Source: Agromyces ramosus (GTDB lineage: Bacteria > Actinomycetota > Actinomycetes > Actinomycetales > Microbacteriaceae). Taken from it: DNA of 64,000 nucleotides. The position numbers and the translations under genes are program-made. Positions 9,301-17,272 of this stretch are shown here, piece by piece. Within the stretch, counting starts at the first letter, position 1. Every line of letters starts with the position of its first letter. A model generated the notes under the pieces. It was not told the origin of the DNA. It searched no databases and was given only the letters and a program-made list of their open reading frames with translations. Where the stretch lies: assembly GCF_004216665.1 (NCBI RefSeq), contig NZ_SGWY01000004.1, positions 310,001 to 374,000 of the forward strand. Reading direction: 5' to 3'.

Positions 9301-9390
9301 ACCGCGAGCGTGCACGTCTCCGCGATCCTGCGCAAGCTCGGCGCGGCAACCCGCACCGAGGCCGCGTACCGGGCCGGCGCGTTGCGCTGA
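6379..9390 (+). CDS. Large ATP-binding LuxR-family (LAL) transcriptional regulator
   Basis: A 1003-aa protein with an N-terminal AAA/STAND ATPase: Walker A GGEAGIGKTR at about residues 36-45 and Walker B FVIEDLHWID at about residue 155. A long helical, TPR-like sensor region follows, and a C-terminal LuxR/GerE HTH occupies the last 65 residues (LTARERQVLELIAEGLSNRQ). LAL regulators of the MalT type bind ATP and an inducer, oligomerise and activate promoters. The GTG at 6379 is chosen (an ATG at 6385 is equivalent); the region upstream belongs to other features. Its ligand and targets cannot be read from the sequence. It differs from the four STAND proteins at 22.5-33.2 kb, which lack an HTH. 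Confidence 0.92.
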   Translation: MSMSAPAMIGRDTDLARLNERLDEVRAGAPFTVIIGGEAGIGKTRLIREFEAGLPSDVRLLAGQCVDLGSVAAPYAPVKTALRTLVAQEDAERVLEAVGPGRAALIALLPELAAPGAEPVPAASTAQAAAGAATSQLHEAIAVLLETFSRERPIVFVIEDLHWIDAASLALLRFLMRALGSSRVLTVLSYRTEDVTRGHPVRDFLSEAERDRWVERRELGRLNRGQVRKLTRSMIVDETPSARVLDTVFRRSDGVPFFVEELVGIDGCRDEGFVPDTLRELLLARYERLPESAQELLRLISTGGVRVSHAMLAQVYRGTDDELDAAARRCVQFGVLTVDGDDYSFRHALVREAILDDLLPGERARFHARYAEAYEAAAAAGTRRVAAEISYHWLGAHDAARAFPATMQAMREARAAAAYATAAQLGERALGLWDVVPDPEAAAGMSKLELMGRTASYLRNAGEGERSLALIKSALAECPRDDPNYPRLLRDKGLYLANVGKGGSVAVLEEALAALDARGDTGPSDLRATTLTALAGRLMIDGRLDDAVETADRALAVASEIGSPRYASIATNIAGISRADRGDVEEGLALLERARELAEGDGVALLRYWVNASDQHYLVGNYHEAVRLAEEGLAQSRAQGVERSSGVILASNAVDPLFALGEWERADELIDRALALDPPTADTVYLLRARIWAQLWRGETEAATRLYRGARPAMSAVMEVEMQTRLGVGRVAAELALANDDLPGAWHEVRPLLHEQYPPLAGYALPFLWVGARVAAAVRARPHAVSEAVADEVEASVPELRGLLEQMSYWPTHPVWAALFEAELAEAAEGAGAGDAGTDVGAWRAAVEAVAAPEAPGFLVAYALLRQAEAELAGADRTAARASLQAALDVADSGGVVAVRDRVLRVASAAGLSLEGVGGGAGLAVPEIGVAGAPSDADVLAAAELTARERQVLELIAEGLSNRQIGERLFISGKTASVHVSAILRKLGAATRTEAAYRAGALR

Positions 9391-9452
9391 CGCACGCACA
9401 CGCACGTGCGCGCGACGACCGCAAGTCCCTCCCCTCGCACGGCCGTGATCCG

Positions 9453-9458
9453 TAGCAT
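9453..9458 (+). promoter_or_regulatory. -10 hexamer TAGCAT for a leaderless start
   Basis: TAGCAT ends 6 nt before the ATG at 9465, which places the transcription start at or next to the start codon. No SD is present. Confidence 0.45.
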
Positions 9459-9464
9459 CCGAGG

Positions 9465-9722
9465 ATGCTCCTGATCTTCGGCACCACGCTGCGCGACCGC
9501 GTGCTCGCGGTCGTGTCCTTCGTCTGCGAATACTGCCGCACGCCTGCGTCGCAGGAGGTGATCGAGAGCGCCACGCGGTTCTCGGTCTTCTTCATCCCGC
9601 TGTTCACGGTCTCCCGGCGCTACGTCGTGGTCTGCTCGAACTGCGGCGGTACCACGGCCCTGACGCGCGAACAGGCGACGCACGGTCTCGAATGGGCGGC
9701 GCGCAACCGCCAGGTCGCCTGA
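9465..9722 (+). CDS. Small zinc-ribbon protein
   Basis: An 85-aa protein with two CxxC pairs, CEYCRT near residue 22 and CSNCGGT near residue 58, which together form a zinc ribbon. Between them is a hydrophobic stretch (FSVFFIPLFTVSRRYVVV) that may be membrane-proximal. Proteins of this layout are widespread in actinobacteria and uncharacterised. The mRNA appears leaderless, with TAGCAT 6 nt upstream of ATG. It converges on pepA. Confidence 0.78.
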   Translation: MLLIFGTTLRDRVLAVVSFVCEYCRTPASQEVIESATRFSVFFIPLFTVSRRYVVVCSNCGGTTALTREQATHGLEWAARNRQVA

Positions 9723-9766
9723 GACGCGTTCCGGCGGCGCGCACGAGGCCGACCGGGGCCGCGCCG

Positions 9767-11284
9767 TCACTTGGTCGGCTGGAACCCCCGCGCGATGTCG
9801 ATGAGCAGCCGCGCGCCGAATCCGGTCGCGCCCTTCGAGCGCCACGAGTCGTCCTCGCCAGACTGCATGGTGCCCGCGATGTCGAGGTGCGCCCACGGCG
9901 TCTCGCCCACGAACTCGGCGAGGAAGAGCGCGGCGGTGGTCGCGCCGGCGTACGGGCCTCCGAGGTTCGACAGGTCCGCGACATCCGAGTCGAGCTGCTT
10001 GCGGTACTTCCGCTCGAGCGGCAGCTCCCAGACGGGCTCGTCCGTCGCCGCGGCGGCCGCCTTCACCCGAGCGACCGTCGACGCGTCGTTGCCGATCACG
10101 GCGGCGACCGACGGTCCGAGCGCCATCAGGGCCGCGCCCGTGAGCGTCGCGATGTCGATGATCGCGTCCACGCCGTCCTCGTTCGCGAGCACGAGGGCGT
10201 CCATCATCGCGAGCCGGCCCTCGGCGTCGGTGTTCTTCACCTCGACGGTGGTGCCCCCGCGTGCGGTGAGCACGTCGCCGAGCTTGTAGGCCGACCCCGA
10301 GGGCATGTTGTCGGTGCACATGAGCCAGCCGGTCACGGTCGCCGTCGCGCCGAGCGCCCGAAGCGCCGTGAAGGCCGCCAGCACGGATGCCGCGCCGCCC
10401 ATGTCCATCTTCATGAGCAGGTGCATGGGGTCCGACGGCTTCAGGCTGATGCCGCCCGAGTCGTACATGATGCCCTTGCCGACGAGCCCGAGGTGCCCGC
10501 TGGACGCTCCGGCCGGCGTGTACCTCAGCTTCACCATGCGCGGCTCCTCGGCGCTGCCGGCGTTCACGCCGAGCAGGCCGCCGCAGCCGAGGTCGATGAG
10601 CTGCTGCCGGTCGAACACCTCGACGTCGAAGCCGAAGCGCGCCCCGAGCGCCACGGCGACGTGCCCGATGTCGGTGGCGGTGAGGTGGCCGGGCGGGCTG
10701 TTCGCGAGATCGCGAGCGATGTTCGCGGCGAGGGCGGTGACGACCCCGGTCTCGACGCCGCCGGATGCCGCCGCACGGTCGGCGCCGTCGAGCAGCAGCT
10801 CGATGCGCTCGAGGGGCGTGTCCTTCGGCTTCCGCTGCAGCTCGCTGAAGCGGTAGCGGGCGAGCACGGCGCCCTCGGCCAGCGCCTGGCCGGCGCCCGC
10901 GGCATCCGCCGTGCCGATCGAGGTCACGCGCAGCCCGATGCGGCCGAAGCGCGAGGTGGCGCGCGCGAACGCCGCCGACGCGTCGCGGAGGCGGTCGGTG
11001 CCGAGCTCCGCCGACGGGCCAGCACCGATGACGATGATGAGAGGCCGCGCCGAGCTGGGCAGCGCGATCGTCGTGCCCGACTTCGCTTCGAAGCCGGCGA
11101 ACGCGAGCGCCTCGCGATCGAGGCCGATGCCGCCGGGAAGGTCGCCGTCGCTCGTGATGAGCACGCCGATCGCGTCGAGCCCCTGATCGTCGAGCTCGCC
11201 CACCACCGCGACGGCGGGCACCGCGTCGAGCGAGGGGGTCGCACTGAAGTCGTCGGGGATCAGCCTGCCGGGATCGCGCGTCAT
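9767..11284 (-). CDS. pepA: Leucyl aminopeptidase, M17 family
   Basis: A 505-aa cytosolic aminopeptidase. The C-terminal catalytic domain carries the M17 signature NTDAEGRL and the metal/lysine motif GKGIMYDSGGISLKPSD. The N-terminal macro-like domain fills the first 170 residues. It cleaves N-terminal residues from peptides using two metal ions and is usually hexameric. The ATG overlaps the stop of the upstream MFS gene (TCATG on the plus strand), so the two are translationally coupled. The linkage to a drug-type exporter may be incidental or may reflect peptide handling. Confidence 0.95.
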   Translation of the reverse strand: MTRDPGRLIPDDFSATPSLDAVPAVAVVGELDDQGLDAIGVLITSDGDLPGGIGLDREALAFAGFEAKSGTTIALPSSARPLIIVIGAGPSAELGTDRLRDASAAFARATSRFGRIGLRVTSIGTADAAGAGQALAEGAVLARYRFSELQRKPKDTPLERIELLLDGADRAAASGGVETGVVTALAANIARDLANSPPGHLTATDIGHVAVALGARFGFDVEVFDRQQLIDLGCGGLLGVNAGSAEEPRMVKLRYTPAGASSGHLGLVGKGIMYDSGGISLKPSDPMHLLMKMDMGGAASVLAAFTALRALGATATVTGWLMCTDNMPSGSAYKLGDVLTARGGTTVEVKNTDAEGRLAMMDALVLANEDGVDAIIDIATLTGAALMALGPSVAAVIGNDASTVARVKAAAAATDEPVWELPLERKYRKQLDSDVADLSNLGGPYAGATTAALFLAEFVGETPWAHLDIAGTMQSGEDDSWRSKGATGFGARLLIDIARGFQPTK

Positions 11285-12981
11285 GCCAGCGCCTCCTTCT
11301 CGTCGATGGGATCGATGACGTCGTCATCGTCTGGTTCGAGCTTCTCGGGCAGGTCGCCGTCGCGCCGGCCGGGCATTCGGGTCGCCGGAACGATGGCGAG
11401 CAGCGACACCGCCGCGAGCCCGAGGAGCGAGATCTTCAGGGCCTCGAGGCGCGCCTCCGCGTTGATCAGGATGGCGGCGTCGAGCTCGGGACCGGAGGCA
11501 CGGGAGCGCAGCACGTCGGCGAGCTGCTCGTTGGTGAGGAAGTTCGCCTCGCTGAAGTTCACCTGGGCGATGAGCTCGTCGGAGATCTCGGGATGCTCCT
11601 GCGCGCTCGTCAGGAGCAGCGTCGAGAGCATGCCGACGGCGAAGGCGCTCGCCACGGCGATGCCGATGCTGCCCGAGAGGTTGTGCACGAGTCCGCGCCA
11701 CGCGCCGACGTCGCCGGCGAGCTGCTTCGGCGCGGCGGAGAGGAGCGTGTTGAAGACCAGCGCCACGATGGCGCCCTGGCCGAGGCCGAGGAGGATGAGG
11801 CCGGCCACCACGAAGCCCTGGCTCCACTCGCCGCGCACGGTGAAGGCGAGCAGGATGAGCGCGGATGCCACGACGATGAACCCGGCCGTCGCGAGCAGCC
11901 GCGGGGTGAAGCGACCGTAGAGGTACGCGACGAGCGTCGACGCGAGGAAGATCGACAGCGTGTACGGGATGATCGAGAACGACGTCTCGATGCTCGATCG
12001 TCCCTGCACCACCTGGATGTACAGCGGGATCAGGAAGTTCGCGGCCGTTCCGACGAAGAGCATGGTCGCCATGCATGCGGTCACGGCCCGCTCCGAGCCC
12101 GTGGCGAGCACCCGCAGGTCGAAGATGCGCGGCCGGCCCTCGCGCCCGCGGCGGCGGAGCCAGGCGAAGAACGCCTGCCCGACGATGAGGCCCGCGATGA
12201 TGAGCAACGGCGCCGGGGAGAGGCCGACCACGTCGAACGGCGCCTGCGGCGTCGCCAGCCAGAGGCCCCATGTGGCGAGGCCGCTGAAGCCGAAGCTCAG
12301 GAGGATGATCCCGATCGCCGCGAGGATCGCACCGGTCCAGTCGATGGTGAGTCCGGGCTGCGCGGGCACCCGCTTCAGGCGGAAGCTGAGGAGCAGGTTC
12401 ACCACCGCCAGCGCCACCATGAGCACGAACGACCAGCGCCAGCCGATCGTGTTCGCGAACCACCCGGCCAGCAGCAGGGCGAGGACGCCGGCGGCCGGGA
12501 TCGCCGCGGCGAGGAAGCCGATCGCCCTGGCCTGCTGCGCGCCGTGGTAGTTCGTCGCGATGAAGACCGTGAGCGCGGGCGCGATCAGCGCGATGACGGC
12601 GCCCGACGACGCCTGCGCGATGAAGAGCATCGCGGGGCTCACGCTGAGGGCCACCGCGAGCATGGCAGCCCCGTGGATGGCGACCGCGATCTGGAACACT
12701 CCGCGGGTGCCGAACCGCGATCCGACCTTGGCGCCCAGCAGGATGAACGCCGCCATGGCGAACGTGCCGGCCGTGATCGCCGTGCCGACCGAGGTGGCCG
12801 GGGTGTCGAGGTCGGTCGTGATGCCGGCCATCGAGACGGTGAGGGCGTTGACCGCGAACGAGGCCTGGATCTGGGTCAGCACGACCACGATGAGCGGGAG
12901 CCACGACGTGGCCGCGGCCGTGATCCCCTCGCCGGTCGCCGCCGCGCCGCTCGCTCCCGTCGAACCCGTCGCTGATGTCAT
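11281..12981 (-). CDS. MFS transporter, DHA2 (14-TM drug/proton antiporter) type
   Basis: A 566-aa integral membrane protein with about 14 hydrophobic segments. A longer loop near residues 460-510 contains acidic and polar residues, as in DHA2 exporters that pump drugs or small metabolites in exchange for protons. The start ATG at 12981 gives a normal cytoplasmic N-terminus (MTSATGSTG, then TM1 near residue 25); an upstream start at 12999 is possible but unsupported. It is the first gene of a two-gene operon with pepA. The substrate is unknown. Confidence 0.88.
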   Translation of the reverse strand: MTSATGSTGASGAAATGEGITAAATSWLPLIVVVLTQIQASFAVNALTVSMAGITTDLDTPATSVGTAITAGTFAMAAFILLGAKVGSRFGTRGVFQIAVAIHGAAMLAVALSVSPAMLFIAQASSGAVIALIAPALTVFIATNYHGAQQARAIGFLAAAIPAAGVLALLLAGWFANTIGWRWSFVLMVALAVVNLLLSFRLKRVPAQPGLTIDWTGAILAAIGIILLSFGFSGLATWGLWLATPQAPFDVVGLSPAPLLIIAGLIVGQAFFAWLRRRGREGRPRIFDLRVLATGSERAVTACMATMLFVGTAANFLIPLYIQVVQGRSSIETSFSIIPYTLSIFLASTLVAYLYGRFTPRLLATAGFIVVASALILLAFTVRGEWSQGFVVAGLILLGLGQGAIVALVFNTLLSAAPKQLAGDVGAWRGLVHNLSGSIGIAVASAFAVGMLSTLLLTSAQEHPEISDELIAQVNFSEANFLTNEQLADVLRSRASGPELDAAILINAEARLEALKISLLGLAAVSLLAIVPATRMPGRRDGDLPEKLEPDDDDVIDPIDEKEALA

Positions 12982-13100
12982 ACATGCCCCCGGTCGCACG
13001 TCGATGCACGCGCATCGGACGGTCTCACTGTATTGCGACGCGCGCCCGTGGGGAACAGGACGGCGAACCCCGGGATCGCCCCGAAGGCGGCATCCGCCAC

Positions 13101-13106
13101 TAGCCT
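13101..13106 (+). promoter_or_regulatory. -10 hexamer TAGCCT for a leaderless start
   Basis: TAGCCT is exactly 6 nt upstream of the ATG at 13113 and there is no SD, so the SLC13 mRNA is probably leaderless. Confidence 0.45.
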
Positions 13107-13112
13107 GAGCGA

Positions 13113-14672
13113 ATGGATCCCGTGGTGACGACGCTCGTCATCCTCGCGCTGGCCATCGTGGCGTTCATGTCGAATCGCGTGCCGCTCGGCATCGTCGCGA
13201 TCGGCGTCGCGGTGGCGTTGTGGATCACGGGCATCCTCGACCTCGGTCAGGCGCTCGCCGGGTTCGGCGACCCGACGGTGATCTTCATCGCCTCGCTCTT
13301 CGTGGTGAGCGAGGCGCTCGACTCCACCGGGGTCACGGCGTGGGCGGGCCGGCAGGTCATCGGCCGGGCGGGCACCGGGCGCACGCCGCTGCTGCTCGTC
13401 GTGTGCCTCCTCGTCGCGGGCGTGACGGCGCTCATCAGCGTGAACGGCGCGGTCGCGGCGCTCATCCCGGTCGTGGTGGTCGTCGCCACGCGCGCCGGGT
13501 TGCCGCCCTCGCAGATGCTCATGCCGCTCGCCTTCTCGGCCCACGCGGGGTCGCTCCTCGCGCTCACCGGCACCCCGGTGAACATCATCGTCAGCGAGGC
13601 CGCGGCGGATGCGGGGGCGCGGCCGTTCGGCTTCTTCGAGTTCGGACTGGTGGGCGTGCCGCTCGTCGTCGGCACGCTGCTCGTCATCGCCGTGCTCGGG
13701 CGACGGCTGCTGCCCGATCGTGCACCGACCGCGCTGCCGCAGGACGTGAGTGCGCACGCGCGCACCCTGCGCGAGCAGTACGCCCTGCCCGAGGGCACCG
13801 AGCTCATCGGCGTGCGCCGCGGGGTCACCGAGGTGGTGGTGGCGCCGCGGTCGGAGCTCATCGGCCTGCACCTGTTCCCGGGGATGGTCACGCCGAGCGG
13901 CGATCTCGTCGTGCTCGCCGTGCAGCGCGGTGGTGAGAACCTCGTCGGCGCCGACTCGCGGCTGCGGGCCGGCGACACGCTCCTCCTCACCGGGGGCTGG
14001 GACGAGCTGCAGCGGAACACGGCCGGTCCCGACGTGCTCGTCGTCGACGATCCGGCGCGGGTGCGCCGTGCCGTGCCGCTCGGCGCGGGCGCGAAGCGGG
14101 CGATCGTGATCCTCGCCGCGATGGTGCTCCTGCTCGCGACGGGACTCGTGCCGGCGGCGATCGCCGGGCTCGCCGCGGCATCCGCCCTGGTGCTCAGCCG
14201 TGTGGTCACGCCGACGCAGGCCTACCGGAGCATCTCGTGGACGACGGTCGTGCTCGTGGCGGGCATGATCCCGCTGTCGACGGCCTTCATCACCACGGGC
14301 ACGGCCGACGTGATCGCGACGGGGCTGCTCGACGTCATCGGCGACGCCTCGCCGTACCTGGCGCTCGCGGCGATGTGCCTGCTCACGATGGTGCTCGGCC
14401 AGCTCATCTCCAACACCGCCACCGTGCTCATCGTGGCGCCGATCGCGGTGGTCGTCGCGGCCGACCTGGGTGTCTCGGTGCTGCCGTTCATGATGGCGCT
14501 CACGGTGTCGGGTGCCGCGTCGTTCCTCACACCGGTCGCGACGCCGGCCAACACGATGGTGCTCGAGCCCGGCGGGTACCGGTTCGGCGACTACTGGAAG
14601 CTCGGGCTTCCGCTGCTGCTGTTGTTCCTGCTCGTCGCGGTGCTCTACGTTCCGCTCGTCTGGCCGTTCTGA
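13113..14672 (+). CDS. SLC13/DASS-type permease with an internal TrkA-C domain
   Basis: A 519-aa membrane protein. Two transmembrane halves carry the family signatures LALTGTPVNIIVSEAA and FLTPVATPANTMVLEP. They are separated by a soluble RCK_C/TrkA-C domain (about residues 205-300) that probably binds a regulatory ligand. Members import dicarboxylates, sulfate or other anions with sodium. It is followed 11 bp later by the ThrE-like exporter, so they may form an operon. The substrate is not predictable. Confidence 0.86.
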   Translation: MDPVVTTLVILALAIVAFMSNRVPLGIVAIGVAVALWITGILDLGQALAGFGDPTVIFIASLFVVSEALDSTGVTAWAGRQVIGRAGTGRTPLLLVVCLLVAGVTALISVNGAVAALIPVVVVVATRAGLPPSQMLMPLAFSAHAGSLLALTGTPVNIIVSEAAADAGARPFGFFEFGLVGVPLVVGTLLVIAVLGRRLLPDRAPTALPQDVSAHARTLREQYALPEGTELIGVRRGVTEVVVAPRSELIGLHLFPGMVTPSGDLVVLAVQRGGENLVGADSRLRAGDTLLLTGGWDELQRNTAGPDVLVVDDPARVRRAVPLGAGAKRAIVILAAMVLLLATGLVPAAIAGLAAASALVLSRVVTPTQAYRSISWTTVVLVAGMIPLSTAFITTGTADVIATGLLDVIGDASPYLALAAMCLLTMVLGQLISNTATVLIVAPIAVVVAADLGVSVLPFMMALTVSGAASFLTPVATPANTMVLEPGGYRFGDYWKLGLPLLLLFLLVAVLYVPLVWPF

Positions 14673-14683
14673 GGGGATGGGCG

Positions 14684-16048
14684 ATGGTCGACATCTCGGT
14701 GCTGGTGGCAGGAGGCGTGCTGCTCGTCGGCGTCCTGATCCTGCTGGCCCTGCACAGCCGGCGGCGGGACATTGTCGCGACCGCGGAATCCGCGGTGACC
14801 ACCGGGTCGACCCCGGTGATCCGCACGGGAGAGCCGGATTCGGCCGCCACGCTCGCGGCGACCGAGTCCGTCGGCGACGCGATGATCGACGCGGGATTCT
14901 CAGGCGTGACCGTGCGGCGGGCCCTCGAGGACATCGCCCGGGTCAACGGCCTGCCGTCGAGCCAGGTCCTGGTGTTCCCGACGGCCCTGCTCGTCTCCGC
15001 GCGCGGCGAGGGCCAGCACCGCACCGGCGCGATCACGAGCGGCGAGCGGCGCCTCGTGCTGGCGCAGGTCGACGAGCTGCAGCGCACGGTCGACGCGGCC
15101 CGGAAGGGCGTGCTCGACCCCGAGTCGACGGTCCGCCGCATCCGTGAGATCCGTGCGATGACTCCGCCGTACGGCCCCATGCTGCGAGTGGTCGGCTACG
15201 TCGTGCTCTGCGGCGCGCTCGCGGCGCTCCTCGGATCGTCGTGGACCGGGGTGGCGCTGTCGGCGGGGCTCGGCGTGGTCGTCGGCGCCGCGCTGCTCGT
15301 GGGCGAGCGCCTGCCCAGCGGCTACGGCGCGCTCCTCACCGTCGGGATGGCGTTCCTCGTCGCGCTCGTCGTGTTCCTCCTGCTGCGGGCGGGGTTCGGC
15401 CCGGGGATCCTGGCTGCGCTCATCGCGCCGCTCGTCGTGCTCCTGCCCGGCGTGCTGCTCACCACCGCGGCCCTCGAGCTGTCGACCGGTCAGATGATCT
15501 CGGGAGCCGGCCGCCTCGCGGCCGGCGGCTGGCAGCTGGTGCTCCTGGCCGCCGGCATCGTCACCGCGGGGGCGATCGCCGGGGTCCCCGACTTCGACTT
15601 CACCGAGAACCCCGACGCGCTCGGTCCCGTTGCGCCGTGGATCGCGGTGGCCGTCTTCGGCGTGGGGATCGCCGTGCACCAGTGCGTGCCGCGGCGATCC
15701 ATCCTGTGGATGCTGCTCGTCCTCTTCATGGCCTACGCCGCCCAGGTGATCGGCGCCGCGTTCCTCGGCGGCGTGCTCTCGGCGTTCGTCGGTGCGCTCG
15801 TCGTGGTGCCGGTGACCGCGCTGGTCGCGCAGCAGCCGCGAGGCCCGGCCGCCCTCGTGAGCTTCATGCCGTCGTTCTGGCTCCTCGTGCCGGGCGCCCT
15901 CGGGCTCGTGGGCATGACCGACCTCCTCCACGGCGACACGAGCGGGCTCAACTCGATCGTCGCGACCCTCTCGACGATGGTGGCGATCTCGCTGGGGGTG
16001 CTCGCCGGCTCGGTCGTGTCGAACCGCATGGAGCGCCCGGCGCTCTGA
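14684..16048 (+). CDS. ThrE-like threonine/serine exporter family protein
   Basis: A 454-aa protein with the two-part architecture of ThrE. An N-terminal domain (about residues 60-165) contains the DAMIDAGFSGVTVRRALEDI and VFPTALLVSA blocks; about ten membrane helices fill the rest. An additional N-terminal helix (residues 4-22) precedes the soluble part. ThrE exports L-threonine and L-serine by proton antiport. The ATG at 14684 lies 11 bp after the upstream stop with GAGGGGATGGGCG ahead of it. A threonine catabolic pair (tdh-kbl) lies 39 kb away with no visible shared control. Confidence 0.84.
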   Translation: MVDISVLVAGGVLLVGVLILLALHSRRRDIVATAESAVTTGSTPVIRTGEPDSAATLAATESVGDAMIDAGFSGVTVRRALEDIARVNGLPSSQVLVFPTALLVSARGEGQHRTGAITSGERRLVLAQVDELQRTVDAARKGVLDPESTVRRIREIRAMTPPYGPMLRVVGYVVLCGALAALLGSSWTGVALSAGLGVVVGAALLVGERLPSGYGALLTVGMAFLVALVVFLLLRAGFGPGILAALIAPLVVLLPGVLLTTAALELSTGQMISGAGRLAAGGWQLVLLAAGIVTAGAIAGVPDFDFTENPDALGPVAPWIAVAVFGVGIAVHQCVPRRSILWMLLVLFMAYAAQVIGAAFLGGVLSAFVGALVVVPVTALVAQQPRGPAALVSFMPSFWLLVPGALGLVGMTDLLHGDTSGLNSIVATLSTMVAISLGVLAGSVVSNRMERPAL

Positions 16049-16055
16049 GGTCGGA

Positions 16056-17171
16056 TCAGGCGGCGCGGGCGACGTCGGCGACGCCGGCGGCGGCATCCGT
16101 CGACGGCACCGTCAGCGCGCTGACGAACCGGATGAAGACCGAGATCCAGCCGAAGATGATCGAGAACGCCGCCAGCTCGAACGCCGTGAGGTTGTAGTAC
16201 CCGAGCGGTTCGAACAGCACGGCTGAGGCCAGCAGCAGCACGATGCCGCCCGTGCAGAACACGAAGAAGCGCCGCGGCATGCCGCGCAGGATCCACGGCG
16301 ACCCGATGAGCAGCGCGAGGAACGAGATCGACATGCCCACCGCGCAGAGGTTGTGGATCGGCGTGCTGACGTTCACCGGGACCAGGCCGACACCGGCGAG
16401 GAGCACGCCCATGATGATGAAGACGACCGAGACGACGCGCGGCGCCGAGGGCCGCTCGAGCACGCCCTGCTTCACGAGCGTCGTGAGGTCGCGGTCGACG
16501 TAGAGCGCGAACGTCGTGACGAACGCACCCCCGATGATGAGCGCGAGGTTGAACAGCGAGCTCGAGAAGTCGTCGGCCGTGCCGAGCTGGCTGAAGTGGT
16601 ACTCCCACCACTGCGGGTCCTGGGCCGTCGCCATGCTGGCGAGGGTCGCCGAGGCCATGAACACGATCAGCAGCATCGCGAGCTTCGGCGTGGTGATCGA
16701 CGACACCGAGAGGTAGATCCAGTACGCCGCGAGGCCGGAGGCGACGGCGACCGCGCCCATCGACGTCCAGACGTCGACGACGAGTCCCTCGAAGCTGCGC
16801 TGCAGCATCACGAAGACGACCATCGTGAGGATGAAGCCGATGATCGCGTGCACGGCGGCGACCGTGCCGACGTCGACCGAGAACTTCCACGGCTTCAGCC
16901 GGTGGCGCCACTCCTGCCCCGGCAGGTTGCGGGAGCGCCAGTAGCCGGTGGCGCCCGCACCGAGGCCCACGAGCAGCACGGCGACCGCGGCGACGAGGCC
17001 GACGGAGAGTCCACCCCAGAGCGGCCACACGCCGCCGGCGAAGAGGAGCAGGGCGATGAGGCCGGTGACCCCGGCGGCGACGGCCCCGGCGAGCAGGGCC
17101 TCGGACTCCACGGCGAGCCGGCGTCGGGGAGGGGCATCGGCGGTGGCCTGCACCGCGGTGGACGCTGTCAT
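16056..17171 (-). CDS. DUF998-like integral membrane protein
   Basis: A 371-aa protein with a proline/arginine-rich cytoplasmic N-terminus and about nine hydrophobic helices. The C-terminal two thirds resemble DUF998: a conserved FSQLGT motif after TM4, an FN pair in SSSLFNLALIIGG and a lone histidine in STPIHNLCAVG. No transport or enzymatic activity is established for this group. It converges on the ThrE gene 8 bp away and is divergent from the LacI regulator at 17273, which is a possible controller. Confidence 0.72.
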   Translation of the reverse strand: MTASTAVQATADAPPRRRLAVESEALLAGAVAAGVTGLIALLLFAGGVWPLWGGLSVGLVAAVAVLLVGLGAGATGYWRSRNLPGQEWRHRLKPWKFSVDVGTVAAVHAIIGFILTMVVFVMLQRSFEGLVVDVWTSMGAVAVASGLAAYWIYLSVSSITTPKLAMLLIVFMASATLASMATAQDPQWWEYHFSQLGTADDFSSSLFNLALIIGGAFVTTFALYVDRDLTTLVKQGVLERPSAPRVVSVVFIIMGVLLAGVGLVPVNVSTPIHNLCAVGMSISFLALLIGSPWILRGMPRRFFVFCTGGIVLLLASAVLFEPLGYYNLTAFELAAFSIIFGWISVFIRFVSALTVPSTDAAAGVADVARAA

Positions 17172-17258
17172 GGCTGGATCGTACGCCCACCGCCCGCCGG
17201 GGAGCGAGAGGTCGTCCAGGTGTCGTCTCGTCACCGCCCGGCCGCCAGGCGGCGCGCG

Positions 17259-17264
17259 TAGGCT
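17259..17264 (+). promoter_or_regulatory. -10 hexamer TAGGCT of LacI paralogue 1
   Basis: TAGGCT is followed by N8 and the ATG at 17273. The identical hexamer, spacing and a second ATG 6 nt earlier recur before the paralogue at 37641. This argues that the later ATG is the start in both and that the mRNAs are leaderless. Confidence 0.5.
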
Positions 17265-17272
17265 CGATGGGC

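Noticed and set aside
6388..9405. Minus-strand ORF of 1005 codons opposite the LAL regulator
   Set aside because: It is antisense to clear Walker A and LuxR HTH coding sequence; long open frames arise here from high GC.
8664..11327. Long minus-strand ORF of 887 codons across the LAL regulator and pepA
   Set aside because: Composition is Arg/His/Pro-rich, and it is a shadow of well-supported genes in other frames.
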